Source: Dioscorea cayenensis subsp. rotundata | Lineage: Eukaryota > Streptophyta > Magnoliopsida > Dioscoreales > Dioscoreaceae | Direction of reading: 5' to 3' | NCBI RefSeq assembly: GCF_009730915.1 | Contig: NC_052489.1 | Span: 23,491,916 to 23,555,915, forward strand | Length of the DNA: 64,000 nt | In this document: piece after piece, positions 47,607 through 58,605 of the stretch | Layout: each line of letters starts with the position of its first letter | Numbering within the stretch: the stretch's first letter is position 1 | The notes under the pieces: model-generated | The model's input: the letters and a program-made list of their open reading frames with translations, nothing else | Database searches by the model: none | Told to the model about the DNA's origin: nothing | Position numbers and translations under genes: made by a program

Positions 47607-49236
47607 ATGGCTACAATGAGATGTCAGCCATTGCCATTCTTTAGAACCAACAATGCCACTTCCATCATCTCTTGCACCATGCAACCATCTCAGAACAACA
47701 TCAAGGTTCCATTTCTCTAATTCTCTCATTCCATCAACACTGTTACATCTCAACTAATTAAGATGTTCTTCATGGAAAGAGGTGATCATTAATGGTGCCA
47801 CAAAGGACATTGGAAAGGCAGCAATCTTGGCTGTGACTAGAGCCAGAGGAATGGAAGTAGCTGGTGCTGTGGATTCTCATTTTATAGGACAAGATGCTGG
47901 CAAGGTTCTCACTTTTCCATTTTGTTTTATTTTTTGTTTATTGAGTTTGGTGCTTGTTGATGAATTTTGGTTGTGTGTTTGTCTTAGATATGTGGATTGG
48001 ATGAGCCTTTGGAGATTCCTATTATCAATGATTTGACAATGGTTTTAGGCTCCATATCTCAGGTGTTGTTTGGATTGAGAAAAATTAGAAGAAGAAGAAG
48101 AAGAAAATGAGGAACATTGTTGTATTAATTTAGTGTTGTTCTGTTTTGTGACAGTTGAAGGCAACTGGTGTAGTGGTTGATTTCACTGATCCCTCTACTG
48201 TTTATGACAATGTCAAGCAGGTTTGATTTATAATTGTGAAGAAATTGATTGTTTAGTTTTACAAAAATTAATGAATTTCATGTTTAATCTGTCAGGCTGC
48301 AGCTTTTGGATTAAACAGTATTGTCTATGTGCCAAAAATTAAGTTAGAGACCATAACTGAGTTATCAGCATTCTGTGAGAAGGCTAGCATGGTGAACTTA
48401 CATGAGATGATGAAATTACTGCATATCTATTGAATGTTAAAGTGTTATTTTTTTTTATTGGCTTCTCTTGTTCATCAGGGATGCCTTGTTGCACAGACAC
48501 TATCTATTGGCACTGTGTTACTCCAACAAGCAGCAATTTTAGCTTCCTTTCATTACAACAATGTTGAGATTGTGGAATCAAGTCCTGATCCTTCAGTAAG
48601 GTTTAAATCTTCAGCATCACTTGACTCAAAAAGGAAATAAAATTGCTTGAACTATACTTGCAGGAACTCCCGTCTCAAGAAGCAGTTCAAATTGCTAACA
48701 ATTTGTCTGATTTAGGCCAGTTTTACAACAGGGAAGACATCGACACAGAAAACCCGGTGAGTAGCCTCATGAGCCGAGATTTCTGAATGTCATTATCAAG
48801 ACACATTAGAACAAAACATAAATGTTTTTTTTCCTGTTTATTGAAGGCAAGAGGTCAACTTCTTGGTGATGATGGAGTTCGAGTTCACAGCATGGTCCTC
48901 CCTGGAATTTCCTCAAGCACAACAGTTCACTTTTCAAGGGCAGGAGAGGTGGATGAATGGTCCATTCTTTGTTCATTCAAGACTTTGCTTCAAATCAGGC
49001 ATTCTCTTTGAGTTCAATGCTTTCTTTGCAGGTGTACTCTCTTAAACATGACATCACAGACATAGAATGCCTCATGCCAGGCTTAATCTTGGCCATCAGG
49101 AAGGTTGTTAGACTGAAGGTAACAAGCACTTCAGGTTTTTCACTTAGATTTTCAAATGAGTATCAATGCTCAATGATCTCACTGAAACATATCATCCTAG
49201 CAGAGCCTGATTTATGGGTTGGAGAAGTTCCTATAA
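47607..49236 (+). CDS. CRR1: DapB-like protein CRR1 (chloroplast NDH accumulation factor)
   Basis: Ten coding exons (47607-47705, 47782-47904, 47988-48062, 48155-48220, 48296-48391, 48479-48595, 48664-48756, 48847-48948, 49032-49118, 49204-49236), all phase 0, give 296 residues. Residues 1-33 look like a plastid transit peptide. The nucleotide-binding loop is VIINGATKDIGKAA (34-47). VVDFTDPSTVYDNVKQ, GCLVAQTLSIGTVLLQQAA, DGVRVHSMVLPG and the C-terminal LIYGLEKFL match the plant dihydrodipicolinate-reductase-like family, closest to CRR1/DAPB3. The HHxxKxDxPSGTA substrate/catalytic block of true DapB is replaced by VESSPDPSELPS, as in CRR1, which is needed for chloroplast NAD(P)H dehydrogenase complex accumulation. 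The gene looks intact. It converges with POP5 about 300 bp downstream. Confidence 0.93.
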
Positions 49237-49535
49237 TCACAAAGCTATGTTCAAGAAGTATGCAAGAATTCTGATTGTTGATGCCAAACTCCAAGAGACA
49301 AAGGAAATTTCATTCTTCCCCTTTAAAGTACTTGATTGAATCTTAATCCTTGAGGGTCATTGTAGCTTACAAACGACTGGTATATTTTCTTTCAACGGAA
49401 AAAATTTGAGGAAAAGAAAACAGCAGACAATACACTTTTAATGTCGGTATAGAAATTGCCGACAAGAAGCTTGCTGGGAGTCCTACAAGTTTACTAAGAA
49501 AATTGAATATGGGAGGCAACCATCCTTTCCTGATC

Positions 49536-51001
49536 TTAGCTCTCCAAATTTTTCAGCTTCTCAAAGCAGCTTTCAACTGTATGAGTAATCTCAGCTTTGA
49601 CAGAACCACCGGAGGCAAGCTTGTAGGTTTCGAACTTAGCTTCATCACACTTCAGGGCAGCAGCTTTACAAGCTCTTATACACCCTGTGATTAAATAAGA
49701 AAGTCATTAGCAACGCTTTCAAGTAGCACTAATCATTCGGAAAATTGAACCACGAATACAACAAGATGAACATGTTATTAACCTAGTTTAGACAAGGAGG
49801 CGTTTTTAGACACGTGCTCCTACACTACAATGAGAGCATGGGCCTTGATAACTATTAATAGCTATAGAAGTCAATTAAGCACAAAGGATAATAAACAGGA
49901 AAATAGCCATCTTGCAAGCTCCAGTTGAGAACCAATTTATTATTGACTTCAAGTGAGCCATTATAGACAACGGTGCTTGAATGGAAAGGATTGTCAGAAT
50001 TAACAAGGAATTTATGTGCAATAGCACTAGCAAAATTGACAGTGAATTATCAAACAAGTTCGGGAAAAAAAACCTCTTGTATTGAAACAACAAAATTTTC
50101 TCTCAAGTTTATTAAGTGCCTCACGAATGAAACAGAGTTCTAAGCCAAAATCCTGCTTTTTACCCAATCAGCTAAAACATGAGTACAGACTCTGACCATT
50201 TACAAGCGCATCTATATAGCCTTGAGGATCTTACTAGCCAACCAGATTCATAATGTGTGAGAACTTTTTGACCAAGGGTGTTTTCCAAAACAATCTCATA
50301 TGTTCAATTCAAGACTAAAAAAGATCATGAACCCCCCAAAAAAAGAAATGTAACATATACAGGGTGTTTAATTAGTAATTACAGTTGTGCATAGCATAAA
50401 CTATAAACCAGGTGTAAAATTCAAGTGAGCCTAATATTTTGTATGCCTCAAAAGAGATGGAAAATTTCAAATTATTTATCAGAACATCTCAAACATGTTG
50501 CTTCAATCAATGATCAAACCTAAAAAATCATAATCCCAAACTTACCACTCAAGTCCAGTAAGTTGAATGTTATTGGGCACTTCCCAATACTCCTAACCAT
50601 GGTAATAGCAGCCCATATCTTCTCATGATCATCGCGGGAAGTTCTAATAACACACACCTTCGTAACAGGATTCACATATTTAACTACAAAAACCACATAT
50701 TACAAAATCCATCAGCCACACATGAACAACCAGTTATCAAGGAAGAATTGTATAAAAATTCCATGATTCCATTCAAGAGTAATACTAAACAGCCGAAGCA
50801 GATACAATGTTGGAGAACGCTACCTTGGAACGAACGAAGTGATAAAGCCAGACCACACTCTCCGAAGTTCAACAAAATGCTATCTTTAATAGCCTTTGTC
50901 AAATTAAATTGGCTAATAACAATTGGCTCAGTACCACCTAAGTCTTTGTTTGGATCAATAAACACTTCCATCACTATATACCTGTTCTTAAACTGAACCA
51001 T
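49536..51001 (-). CDS. POP5: RNase P/MRP protein subunit POP5
   Basis: Three coding exons (51001-50824, 50683-50546, 49684-49536) with matching phases give 154 residues, the family length. MVQFKNRYIVMEVF, KAIKDSILLNFGECGLA and VKYVNPVTKVCVIRTSRD are conserved POP5/Rpp14-fold signatures. The last exon carries CIRACKAAALKCDEAKFE. POP5 is a core protein of nuclear RNase P (tRNA 5' maturation) and RNase MRP (rRNA processing). A leader intron probably precedes the start codon: an acceptor TTTGTAG lies just upstream of the ATG and a leader exon ends near 51,363 (CACTTGAG|GTGC in minus sense). Tail to tail with CRR1. No breaks. Confidence 0.95.
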
Positions 51002-51849
51002 GTTGCTTCACTTCTAACCCTACAAATTAATATCAATGTTATTAAATATCCAGCTAATTGCAATATGAACAAAAAAACAAAAAAGGATAAATCAATAACA
51101 ACATCAAAATAAGTAGTCAAATTCGAAGTAAACCTAAGAAGTTATCATCACAACAACAAACTAACTCTTGATTTCTCTGCTTAGAAGAACAAATTAAGAT
51201 TTTTTTCAACAAAATAGCGCATCTAATTAACAATTCAACAAAAAATTTCATCCCTGAAAAGAGAATTGAATGTCTTTGAGAAATCCAAATCTCCAATGAG
51301 TATTTCAATTAAATCACCCAGAAAGAAGAACAGACAAAAGAAAGAAACGGATGAAAGAGCACCTCAAGTGGATGTTCAGCGTCAAATCCGTGATGGCGGA
51401 CGTCGGCGCCGAAGTCGGTCACCGGAGGCCGGAAAAGGTTGGCGAAGACGACGAGCTTCAATCAAGTTCAAGCCCTACCTCGGCTGATGATATACTCGTT
51501 TTTCTCAGAACTTCACAAATAGAACCTCGTGTTATATAATATTTATATGATTATTGTTTTATACTTTTATTAAAAAGCGCTTATTATTTAGATTTTTTTT
51601 TTGAATGTATACCCTGGAAATTCGTTTAATTGTGGTTATACCTTCAATAAAACTAACATGTATATATATTTTTTTAAAAAATAATTTGTTTATATATATT
51701 AAATTCGTCAATTATCTGTAGTAATGTAATTTTTATTTAAATATATAAATAAGGTAACTTAACTTTTTTTAAAGTGCATATGTAAAAAAATTGATATAAT
51801 CACCATTAATAAATTTTTGGATTCAAATAAAATGAATAAAATGAGTTTA

Positions 51850-51884
<35 letters not shown>

Positions 51885-52204
51885 TATTAACTTAATTAAA
51901 AAATTATGAGTCAGCCGAATTGTAACTACACGTACTTGTGATTGATTGAGAGGTTTCAAATTTAAGCATCTGAATTTGAGCCTCTCAGATTATAATTCAT
52001 ATTCTGTGTTCTCTATAGAAGTTCTATGTGAGGAATATCTCTCACTAATATATATATTTTTATACCGTTTATCTTTTTTTTTGCCATTTGTCGATTTTGT
52101 CCAAATAAAAAGAAATAATTTAATTACGAGTATATATTTACAATTTTTTTTTGGTTATTACCTTACTTCTGAAAAGGATTAGAGCGTGAATTTGAAGGTT
52201 GCCG
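51002..52204. other. POP5 leader and AT-rich spacer before the fibrillin gene
   Basis: 51,360-51,480 is the GC-richer probable POP5 leader exon. 51,540-52,180 is very AT-rich with a (TA)n run at about 51856-51882. POP5 and the fibrillin gene are divergently transcribed. Confidence 0.5.
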
Positions 52205-54823
52205 ATGGAGTTCGCATTCGCTTCAGCGCTCTCTATCCCCTCGCCGGCATCGTCACCGCCGGTGCGGCGCCTCCGACTCTTCAAGCCGCATCCCCGACCT
52301 TCTCTTGTGGTTCTTGCTGCCTTTGCCACTCCGGTATCCATTCTTTCTCTGGCACTCGCGCTCTTCTTCTTCTTCTTCTTCTTCTTCTTCTTCTTCTTCT
52401 TCTTCTCCTTTTTGGCTCTTAGTGCCGTGCCATTGATTCAGGATGCAGAGCTGGAGAACAAGAAGCATGCGCTCCTACGAGAAGTGCAGGACACGCAGCG
52501 CGGGCTCGTGACAACGGCTGATCAACGCGTCTCCATCCAAGAAGCCTTAGTACTAGTCTCTTTGTTTTTCTTTTTCTCTAGTTGATTCGTGGTGAATTCT
52601 TCATGATTGGGAGGCAATGGCTGCAGATCTCGGTTGAAGCCTATGGTGCTGGCGCTGCCATCGACCTGGCGAAGTTGGATGGCACTTGGCGCTTGAATTA
52701 CAGCTCCGCTTCTGATGTCGTCGTGCTCTTCGAGGCTGCCGACCGCCTTCCCTTCCTGCAGGTGTGGAATTTGGTTTTCCTTCTGTTCTTTTGATTCTGT
52801 CGGAATATGGTCGGTGGTTCAATTGTGAGCTGGATTATGTGTAGGTTGGTCAAATTTTCCAGAAGTTTGAATGCCGGGATGGAGCTGATAGAGGGATTGT
52901 AAGGAATGTAGTTCGATGGAGCATCCCTGCCTTTTTGGAGGTACGAGATTTATATGAGCACTTACACAACGTTGCTTCCTGAACCCAAGCAAATCCTAAC
53001 ACTTATTTACTGGCTTACTGTTTGTGTTTAAGCACCTTTCCATCGTTCATCCATCATCTTTGTGATATACTCGGATATTAATGTGTTTGCCTTTATTCTT
53101 GTTGCATTTTTTTCATAGGAACAAGAAGGCGCCACATTAGTGGTTTCAGCAAAATTTTCTGTTCTTTCTAAGCGGCACATATATCTTCAATTCGAAGAAG
53201 TAAAGTCTCCATTATTTCCGTAATTTCATAGATAATACTCGACATGGATCTGTGAAATGTGTTGAATATGTTGTATGAGCAAGGCTTCAATTTTGTCATA
53301 GAGGTTGAGGATTTTTTAGCTTCATTTTTTATGCAACAGTTGGATTCAATAAATTTTGTATAACAGAGTCTAACAACAAGCGATCTTCTTGCTCTGATTC
53401 TAAAAGCGAGTTTTTTTTGCATCAATTTTTAAGCATTGAGCTTACGCATATATTGCTGGCACTGTTCCTAAAGAGAGTTCAAGTTGTTGACCAATTGAAA
53501 ACTGCCAGCTGTAAGTCTATAGTGAATTTGTAAACTATAAAACTTTGATCATTAGTAAGGATTTATAACTAAACTTATAATTGTAGCTTCAGAATTGCCA
53601 ATTTGCCTTCTGAAGTTCTGTTAAAGGTGCTTTTTGGTTCAAACTGTAAGGAACTTAAGCGGCACTCTCTCTGTAAAAGGCTTGCATTAATATGGATAAG
53701 TGTTGTTATGCTTACGTTTCTGTTCTTATTGTTCCTGTGGGGCAAATATCTTTTGGTTGCTGGAAACATTTGCAATGGTTTTAGGTTTTCAATTTGTATA
53801 TCATATGCTTTTCTTTTTTCTTCCTTTACCTGATGAAATGAAAGAATGGTCCTTTCAACTTCTAATAGCTGGTATTGCAATGTATGTGCATTTTTTTGTG
53901 CGCTTTTCGCTTTTTGGAGCTGCTTAATTGATTGCAAGGACAGTGATGAACATTTATTTTGCTCATGGTGCACATTATGTTCTACTAGTGATGATTTTGT
54001 GCCACATGAATGTACATATCTGGTTGTTTTCAAAGCATAACCTATTGGCTCTCTAAATTCAGAAACCATCTACAACATTTGTTGCGCATGTTACTTTACT
54101 TGCTGTAGGATTTTGCTATTGAACAATCTGCTATTTATTTGCAGATTGCTATTGAAAATATAAAAATCAGTGAAGAACTACAGGCATTAATTGCTCCAGC
54201 CATTATTCCTCGATCATTTTTGAGCCTACAGGTAAGTTGTCAAGGGAAATTTTAGGTATTGAGCATATGGCAATTTTTTTTTCTTCTCATTTTTTGTAAA
54301 AAGGAATCTTTAATCAGTTTCTAGCTTTACTGATTGTTAGAACAATTTGTAGGATGGTGATTAAATTATGTTGCTGTCTATGTCACATATCTTCATTGAG
54401 TATCAATCTAAATCACGCTAACAAGCCTCTCTGGTGTCAGACTGTTAAAAATTGCCATTTTTTAATATCAATGCTTCAGCATATGTATCAAGGCATGCAG
54501 ATTAAATTTGGGTTATTAACTTATTATTGTTGTTATACTAAGATACAACATTTTCTTGTATTTTTTTTCCATCATGCAGATCTTGCAGTTCCTTAGAACA
54601 TTTAGAGCTCAGGTGCCAGTGAGAAGCCCAGATAGGTAAATTACTGTGTTTGATTGCTTTATGCCATGTGTGGAGATGTTAACCCTGCAAATTTCAACAC
54701 CATTTCAGAAGATCCCCAGGAGGATTGTATTACCTTTCTTACTTAGATCGGGATATGCTCCTTGGGCGAGCTGTTGGAGGTGGGGGTGTTTTTGTTTTCA
54801 CTCGATCTCAGCCTTTAACATGA
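52205..54823 (+). CDS. PAP10: plastid-lipid-associated protein / fibrillin (PAP10/FBN8-like)
   Basis: Seven exons (52205-52549, 52627-52761, 52845-52940, 53119-53199, 54145-54231, 54580-54635, 54709-54823) splice to 304 residues. Residues 1-50 are Ser/Pro/Arg-rich, like a plastid transit peptide. The PAP/fibrillin domain starts near LENKKHALLREVQDTQRGL and includes KLDGTWRLNYSSASDVV, VGQIFQKFECRD, EEQEGATLVVSAKF, APAIIPRSFLSLQ and the C-terminal GGLYYLSYLDRDMLLGRAVG. Fibrillins bind lipids in plastoglobules, thylakoids or stroma. One oddity is a (TTC)n tract in exon 1 that encodes a 14-residue Phe run (54-67). It looks like an intron end, but the only splice choice breaks the frame, so I read through it. 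The last exon has been copied twice downstream. Confidence 0.9.
52362..52407 (+). repeat. (TTC)n microsatellite within fibrillin exon 1
   Basis: Pure TTC run followed by TCC TTT TTG GCT CTT AG. Read in frame it gives a Phe run. Length variation in whole triplets would keep the frame. Confidence 0.85.
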
Positions 54824-55150
54824 TGACAATTGTGCTTTCTTCTCTCAACCAAAGTATTGGAAAAGGCTAAATATTAACCACCGCTTCAGAAGCTATAGAT
54901 ATCAATCCAAATATGATTCAAGTTACAAGGTATAATTAGAATTTGCACCTGCAAACCACTTTCTTATCTTGTTGGTGCAATTTTATGTAAATTCTTCCTC
55001 TACATTTTGTAGCAGGCCTTCTTTCGTTGCAAATGTATAATTTTGATGAAAATTTCCTTGGCCCCATCTGGTTTGGTTGTGGTGCTCTTTGAAAACAATA
55101 ATAAAAATTGAAAGATTGTTTTTGTGTTTATTATCTCTCTGTGATTGACA

Positions 55151-55152
<2 letters not shown>

Positions 55153-55193
<41 letters not shown>
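55153..55193 (+). repeat. (TG)n microsatellite
   Basis: About 20 TG dinucleotides, downstream of the fibrillin gene. Confidence 0.9.
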
Positions 55194-55195
<2 letters not shown>

Positions 55196-55335
55196 GTTAA
55201 TTCAATTAAAAAATTATAAAGATTGCAACAGAGAGATTAAGCAGAAATGATGAGAGATTATAGTTAGTCATAATGAGAAGCTGCATCTATGTTTCCTTGT
55301 AGGCCACGGCTTTCATTATGAAAGTATTAGGGCTT

Positions 55336-55630
55336 GAGCTTGATCTTCTTTAGTAAATTGGGATAATTTGGTGATCTCTATTCTGTGGTGTGATCTGTGT
55401 GTCAATTTTAGAATGAACCAACTAGAAACTGGCTGGTGGCCTTGTGATATTCTAGTTCTGAATTTGTAATCATGATTTTGAATAGAGCTCGATCTTCTCT
55501 AGTAAATTGGGATAATTTAGTTATCTCTGTTTTGTGGGGTGGTTTGTGCGTTAGTTTTAGAATGAACTAAGTAGAAACTGGTGGCCTTGTGATGCTCTGG
55601 TTCTGATTTTGGAATCATGATTCTGAATAG
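55336..55630 (+). repeat. tandem duplication, about 149-bp unit
   Basis: GAGCTTGATCTTCTTTAG.. at 55336 recurs as GAGCTCGATCTTCTCTAG.. at 55485, and the homology continues to ATCATGATTTTGAATAG / ATCATGATTCTGAATAG. Clearly diverged. Confidence 0.75.
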
Positions 55631-55710
55631 GGAGATGAACTAAATAGTTCTGCATTGAAGAGGGAAAAAGAAGAACTTGTGCTTAAATGTATAATTTGGT
55701 TTTGAATATG

Positions 55711-55908
55711 TGAGGCATCTTTTATAGGATAAAACTATGAGATCTGGCATGGGACAAGACAAAACAGACAATGCCTCATATAGGTTGGATCAGACCATTA
55801 CAAATACACTGAGGCATCTTTTATAGGATAAAACTATGAGATCTGGCATGGGACGAGACAAAACAGACAATGCCTCATATAGGTTGGATCAGATCATTAC
55901 AAATACAC
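55711..55908 (+). repeat. tandem duplication, about 99-bp unit
   Basis: TGAGGCATCTTTTATAGGAT.. at 55711 and 55810. The two copies are almost identical through ATTACAAATACACT, so this duplication is recent. Confidence 0.85.
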
Positions 55909-56036
55909 TTTTATACTCGTCGAGAATATCCTAATACACACATTACAAAATATTTAAAACACCATAAATATAATTTACGAGATATAGATACATAAAATAT
56001 GTTTAAACATTGAATATATGTATATATATATATATC

Positions 56037-56272
56037 GATCTTAGACAAACATAACTGTTTGTATTATCCATTTAAATGTAGGGAGTGTTACTGAGTAATG
56101 TTGAATAAATCTTAAATCATAAAGATGAGACTCTCACCTTCTGCTTAAATATATGATCTTAGACAAACATAACTGTCTGTATTATACATTTGAATGTAGG
56201 AAGTTTAATTGAATAATGTTGTATAAATCTTAAATCATCAAGATGAGAGTTTCACCTTGTGCGTAAGTATGA
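56037..56272 (+). repeat. tandem duplication, about 118-bp unit
   Basis: GATCTTAGACAAACATAACT at 56037 and 56155, each followed by TTAAATCAT..GATGAGA..TCACCTT. Moderately diverged. Confidence 0.8.
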
Positions 56273-56466
56273 AAGTTAAGGTGAATGGCTGAAGAACAAG
56301 AAATTCAGGCACTGATAGAAGCTCTCAAGTTCAGATTAAATGTTTTCAAACAGGCACAAAGTACAAGGCCAGGACAAGCCGAGATTGGCGAATGCAACAA
56401 ATGCATTGAACACATCCACAGGACATTCTTATCTCTTATTTTTGATGAATTTAGAGCTCATTGACA

Positions 56467-56757
56467 TCATGGCAATTGTTCCTTGCAGCTGGTTTCTGGT
56501 GGTGGTGGTGGAGGTGGTGGTTGCAGTGGTGGTGGAGAAGGGAATCTTGGTAAGTTTCCAGTAGGAGGTGGTGGTTGCTGCCCACGTGATCTCCTAAGGC
56601 TGGATTTGAAACCTCCAATAACTAGTTGATCAAGAGGCACTGGCTTCTGGTAAGTAGTAAGAGGAGGACCAACTCTTGCACAAATACTAGGAGCCATTGC
56701 CATAACAAGCACAAAAAGCAGAGCAAGCAGCAGCCTCGTTGATGATCCTCCCATCAT
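56467..56757 (-). CDS. small secreted proline-rich protein, array member A
   Basis: Single-exon, 96 residues (95 from the second ATG, which aligns with the paralogues). The N-terminus MMGGSSTRLLLALLFVLVMA is a signal peptide with a likely cut after ICA. The mature part starts RVGPPLTTYQKPVPLDQLV, then a basic patch KSSLRRSRGQQ, then PPPPTGN and a Pro-rich tail with an eight-Pro run. Its C-terminus (ETSCKEQLP) differs from B and C. A CCATTGG box and a TATATAAGG box (about 56789-56797, minus sense) lie just upstream. Signal peptide, basic patch and short conserved blocks would suit a processed apoplastic peptide. The family is unrecognised and the function unknown. Confidence 0.75.
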   Translation of the reverse strand: MMGGSSTRLLLALLFVLVMAMAPSICARVGPPLTTYQKPVPLDQLVIGGFKSSLRRSRGQQPPPPTGNLPRFPSPPPLQPPPPPPPPETSCKEQLP

Positions 56758-57117
56758 GTAATGTCTCTCTTAATCGCCCCTTTACTTTCCTTATATATGT
56801 ACTGCAATGCCAATGGTTTCTCATCTGGACAGATCTTGACTTGGATAGCCGCCTTTGTGGAAAACTGTGGGCGTCTCTTGTTTTTTCTTGCATATTTCAA
56901 TTCCACTAGTCTTATTATTGTCGTTAATTGCTTAATAGACAGGGTTGGCCCTTGCTTAGTTGTCTGCAATTTGATTTGGCTGTGGTTACTGGAGAAACTT
57001 TCATTGTTTACTTTGAAGTTCTGGTGTGAACTAGTTGACCCAGTTTTAATTTAATCAATACTAATTAAAGTAATGTTTTCAACATGGAAATTGTTAACTT
57101 CAGCATAATCGTTGCAG

Positions 57118-57226
57118 AAGAATGTGAGGGGATTGTGTTACCCTTCATATTTGGTGATATGCTCCTCAAGCATTTGTGAAGTTGAACCTTAATTAATGCT
57201 TTAGAAGGTATAGATGCCACTTTAAT
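57118..57226 (+). pseudogene. degenerate copy of fibrillin exon 7 (copy 2)
   Basis: GTTGCAG|AAG.. at 57111-57120 still looks like a splice acceptor. The following GGGGATTGTGTTACCCTTC..TTTGGTGATATGCTCCT aligns with fibrillin exon 7 (GAGGATTGTATTACCTTTC..ATCGGGATATGCTCCTT). Homology carries on past the coding part (TTAGAAGGTATAGATG versus TCAGAAGCTATAGATA at about 54,887). The frame is broken. Confidence 0.75.
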
Positions 57227-57551
57227 GGAATCCACTGTTCATTCTATCCATTCAGCAAAATCTTTTTTTTTTTTTTCTTTTTTCTCTATTTTGTCACAGA
57301 CAGTGGTTTATTCCCCACTTCATGCTATCCATTTAAATTGCAATCAGTGTGAGTAAAGATTTTTCTTTAGATCATAGAATCATCTAGAGAGGAGGAATCT
57401 TACTTTCAAGAAGTCTGGGTACTGATACAAACATTCACGTTCATGTTACGCATTGATGAAAGTTACATATCCAAAGCAAGTTGTAATTGCAAACTTAAGT
57501 AAATCAAATACATCAACAAGACTCTTACTTCTTATTTCTTACTTGTCATCT

Positions 57552-57812
57552 TTAGCTTGATTGTGGTGGTGGTAGTGCTGTTGCTGGTGGTGGCGGCGGA
57601 GAAGGGAGTGGATGGAAGTTCCTCATCAAGTTTCCAGTAGGAGGTGGTGGTGGCGACATTGACCTTAAACTTGCAGCAACCATTTGATCTGGATGCAGTG
57701 GCTTCTGGTAACTTGCAAATGGAGGACCAACTCTTGCACAAAAAATAGGAACCATTGCAACTGTTATCACAAGTAGGTGAAGCAGCAGCTTTGATGTTGA
57801 TGATCCTCCCAT
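57552..57812 (-). CDS. small secreted proline-rich protein, array member B
   Basis: Single-exon, 86 residues. Signal peptide MGGSSTSKLLLHLLVITVAM.. with likely cleavage after FCA. The mature part is RVGPPFASYQKPLHPDQMV, AASLRSMS, PPPPPTGNL, NFHPLPSPPPPP and a short Pro/Ser tail. The upstream DNA keeps the CCATTGG and TATA-like (TTTATATATTG) boxes seen in A. The start codon is 1,055 bp from that of A (aligned ATGs). The protein is too short and Pro-rich to be an arabinogalactan or extensin protein of the usual kind: there are no Ser-Pro4 blocks. Role unknown. Confidence 0.8.
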   Translation of the reverse strand: MGGSSTSKLLLHLLVITVAMVPIFCARVGPPFASYQKPLHPDQMVAASLRSMSPPPPPTGNLMRNFHPLPSPPPPPATALPPPQSS

Positions 57813-58154
57813 CAGGTAATGTCTCTTTTAATCTTCCCTTTACTTTCAATATATAAATACTGTAATGCCAATGGTCTCTCATGTACAGATCCTTGAATTG
57901 GATAGCCGCCACCGTAGAAAAATGCAGATACTCTTTGTTTTTTTCTTGCATATTTTAATTCCACTGGTCTTACTATGGCTGTTAGCCCTTGCTTAGTTCT
58001 CAGCAATTGTTCTATTTGACTCTGGTTATTGAAGAAGCCTTCATTGTTTACTTTGAAGTTTTGGTTTGTGAACCAGTTGACCCAGTGTCAACTTAATTAA
58101 TAGTAATGTAAGTAATATTTTCGACATAAAAATTGTGAAATTCAGCAAAATTAT

Positions 58155-58262
58155 CGAATGCGAGGGGATTGTGATACCCTTCATATTTAGATGGTGATAT
58201 ACTCCTTGAGCATTTGCAAGGTTGAACATCAATGAATGCTTCAGAAGTTACAGATAACCAAT
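58155..58262 (+). pseudogene. degenerate copy of fibrillin exon 7 (copy 3)
   Basis: GAGGGGATTGTGATACCC..TCATATTTAGATGGTGATAT aligns with fibrillin exon 7. The 3' flank also matches (GCTTCAGAAGTTACAGATA, then AATTTGCACATGC versus AATTTGCACCTGC at about 54,941). The acceptor site is lost and the frame broken. Confidence 0.75.
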
Positions 58263-58605
58263 TTATGGATTCCAGGCACTAGGTACTGTTAAAATTTGCA
58301 CATGCTCAACTACTTCTTCTCTTCTTAATACAATTTGTATGAATTCTGGTTTTCTCTATTTTGTCACAGACAGTGGTATATTACCCTGTTCATGCTATCC
58401 ATTTAAATTGCAATCATTGTGACCATTGATTTTCTATAGATCATTGAATCATCAAGAGAAAAGGAGGACTCGATCTTACCTTCAAGAAATCTGCCTACTG
58501 ATGCAAACATTCTAGTACATGTTAGCCATTGATGAAAGTTACATAAAGTTAAGTACATCAAAGGCATCAACAAGATACTTATTTCTTATTTCTTACTTAT
58601 CATCT

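Larger units (their letters stand above)
54824..56466. other. fibrillin 3' flank with serial tandem duplications
   Basis: Holds the 3' UTR, a (TG)n microsatellite at about 55153-55193 and three separate two-copy tandem repeats: units of about 149 bp (55336 and 55485), 99 bp (55711 and 55810) and 118 bp (56037 and 56155). No gene. This extra DNA makes the first unit of the peptide array longer than the next two. Confidence 0.7.
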
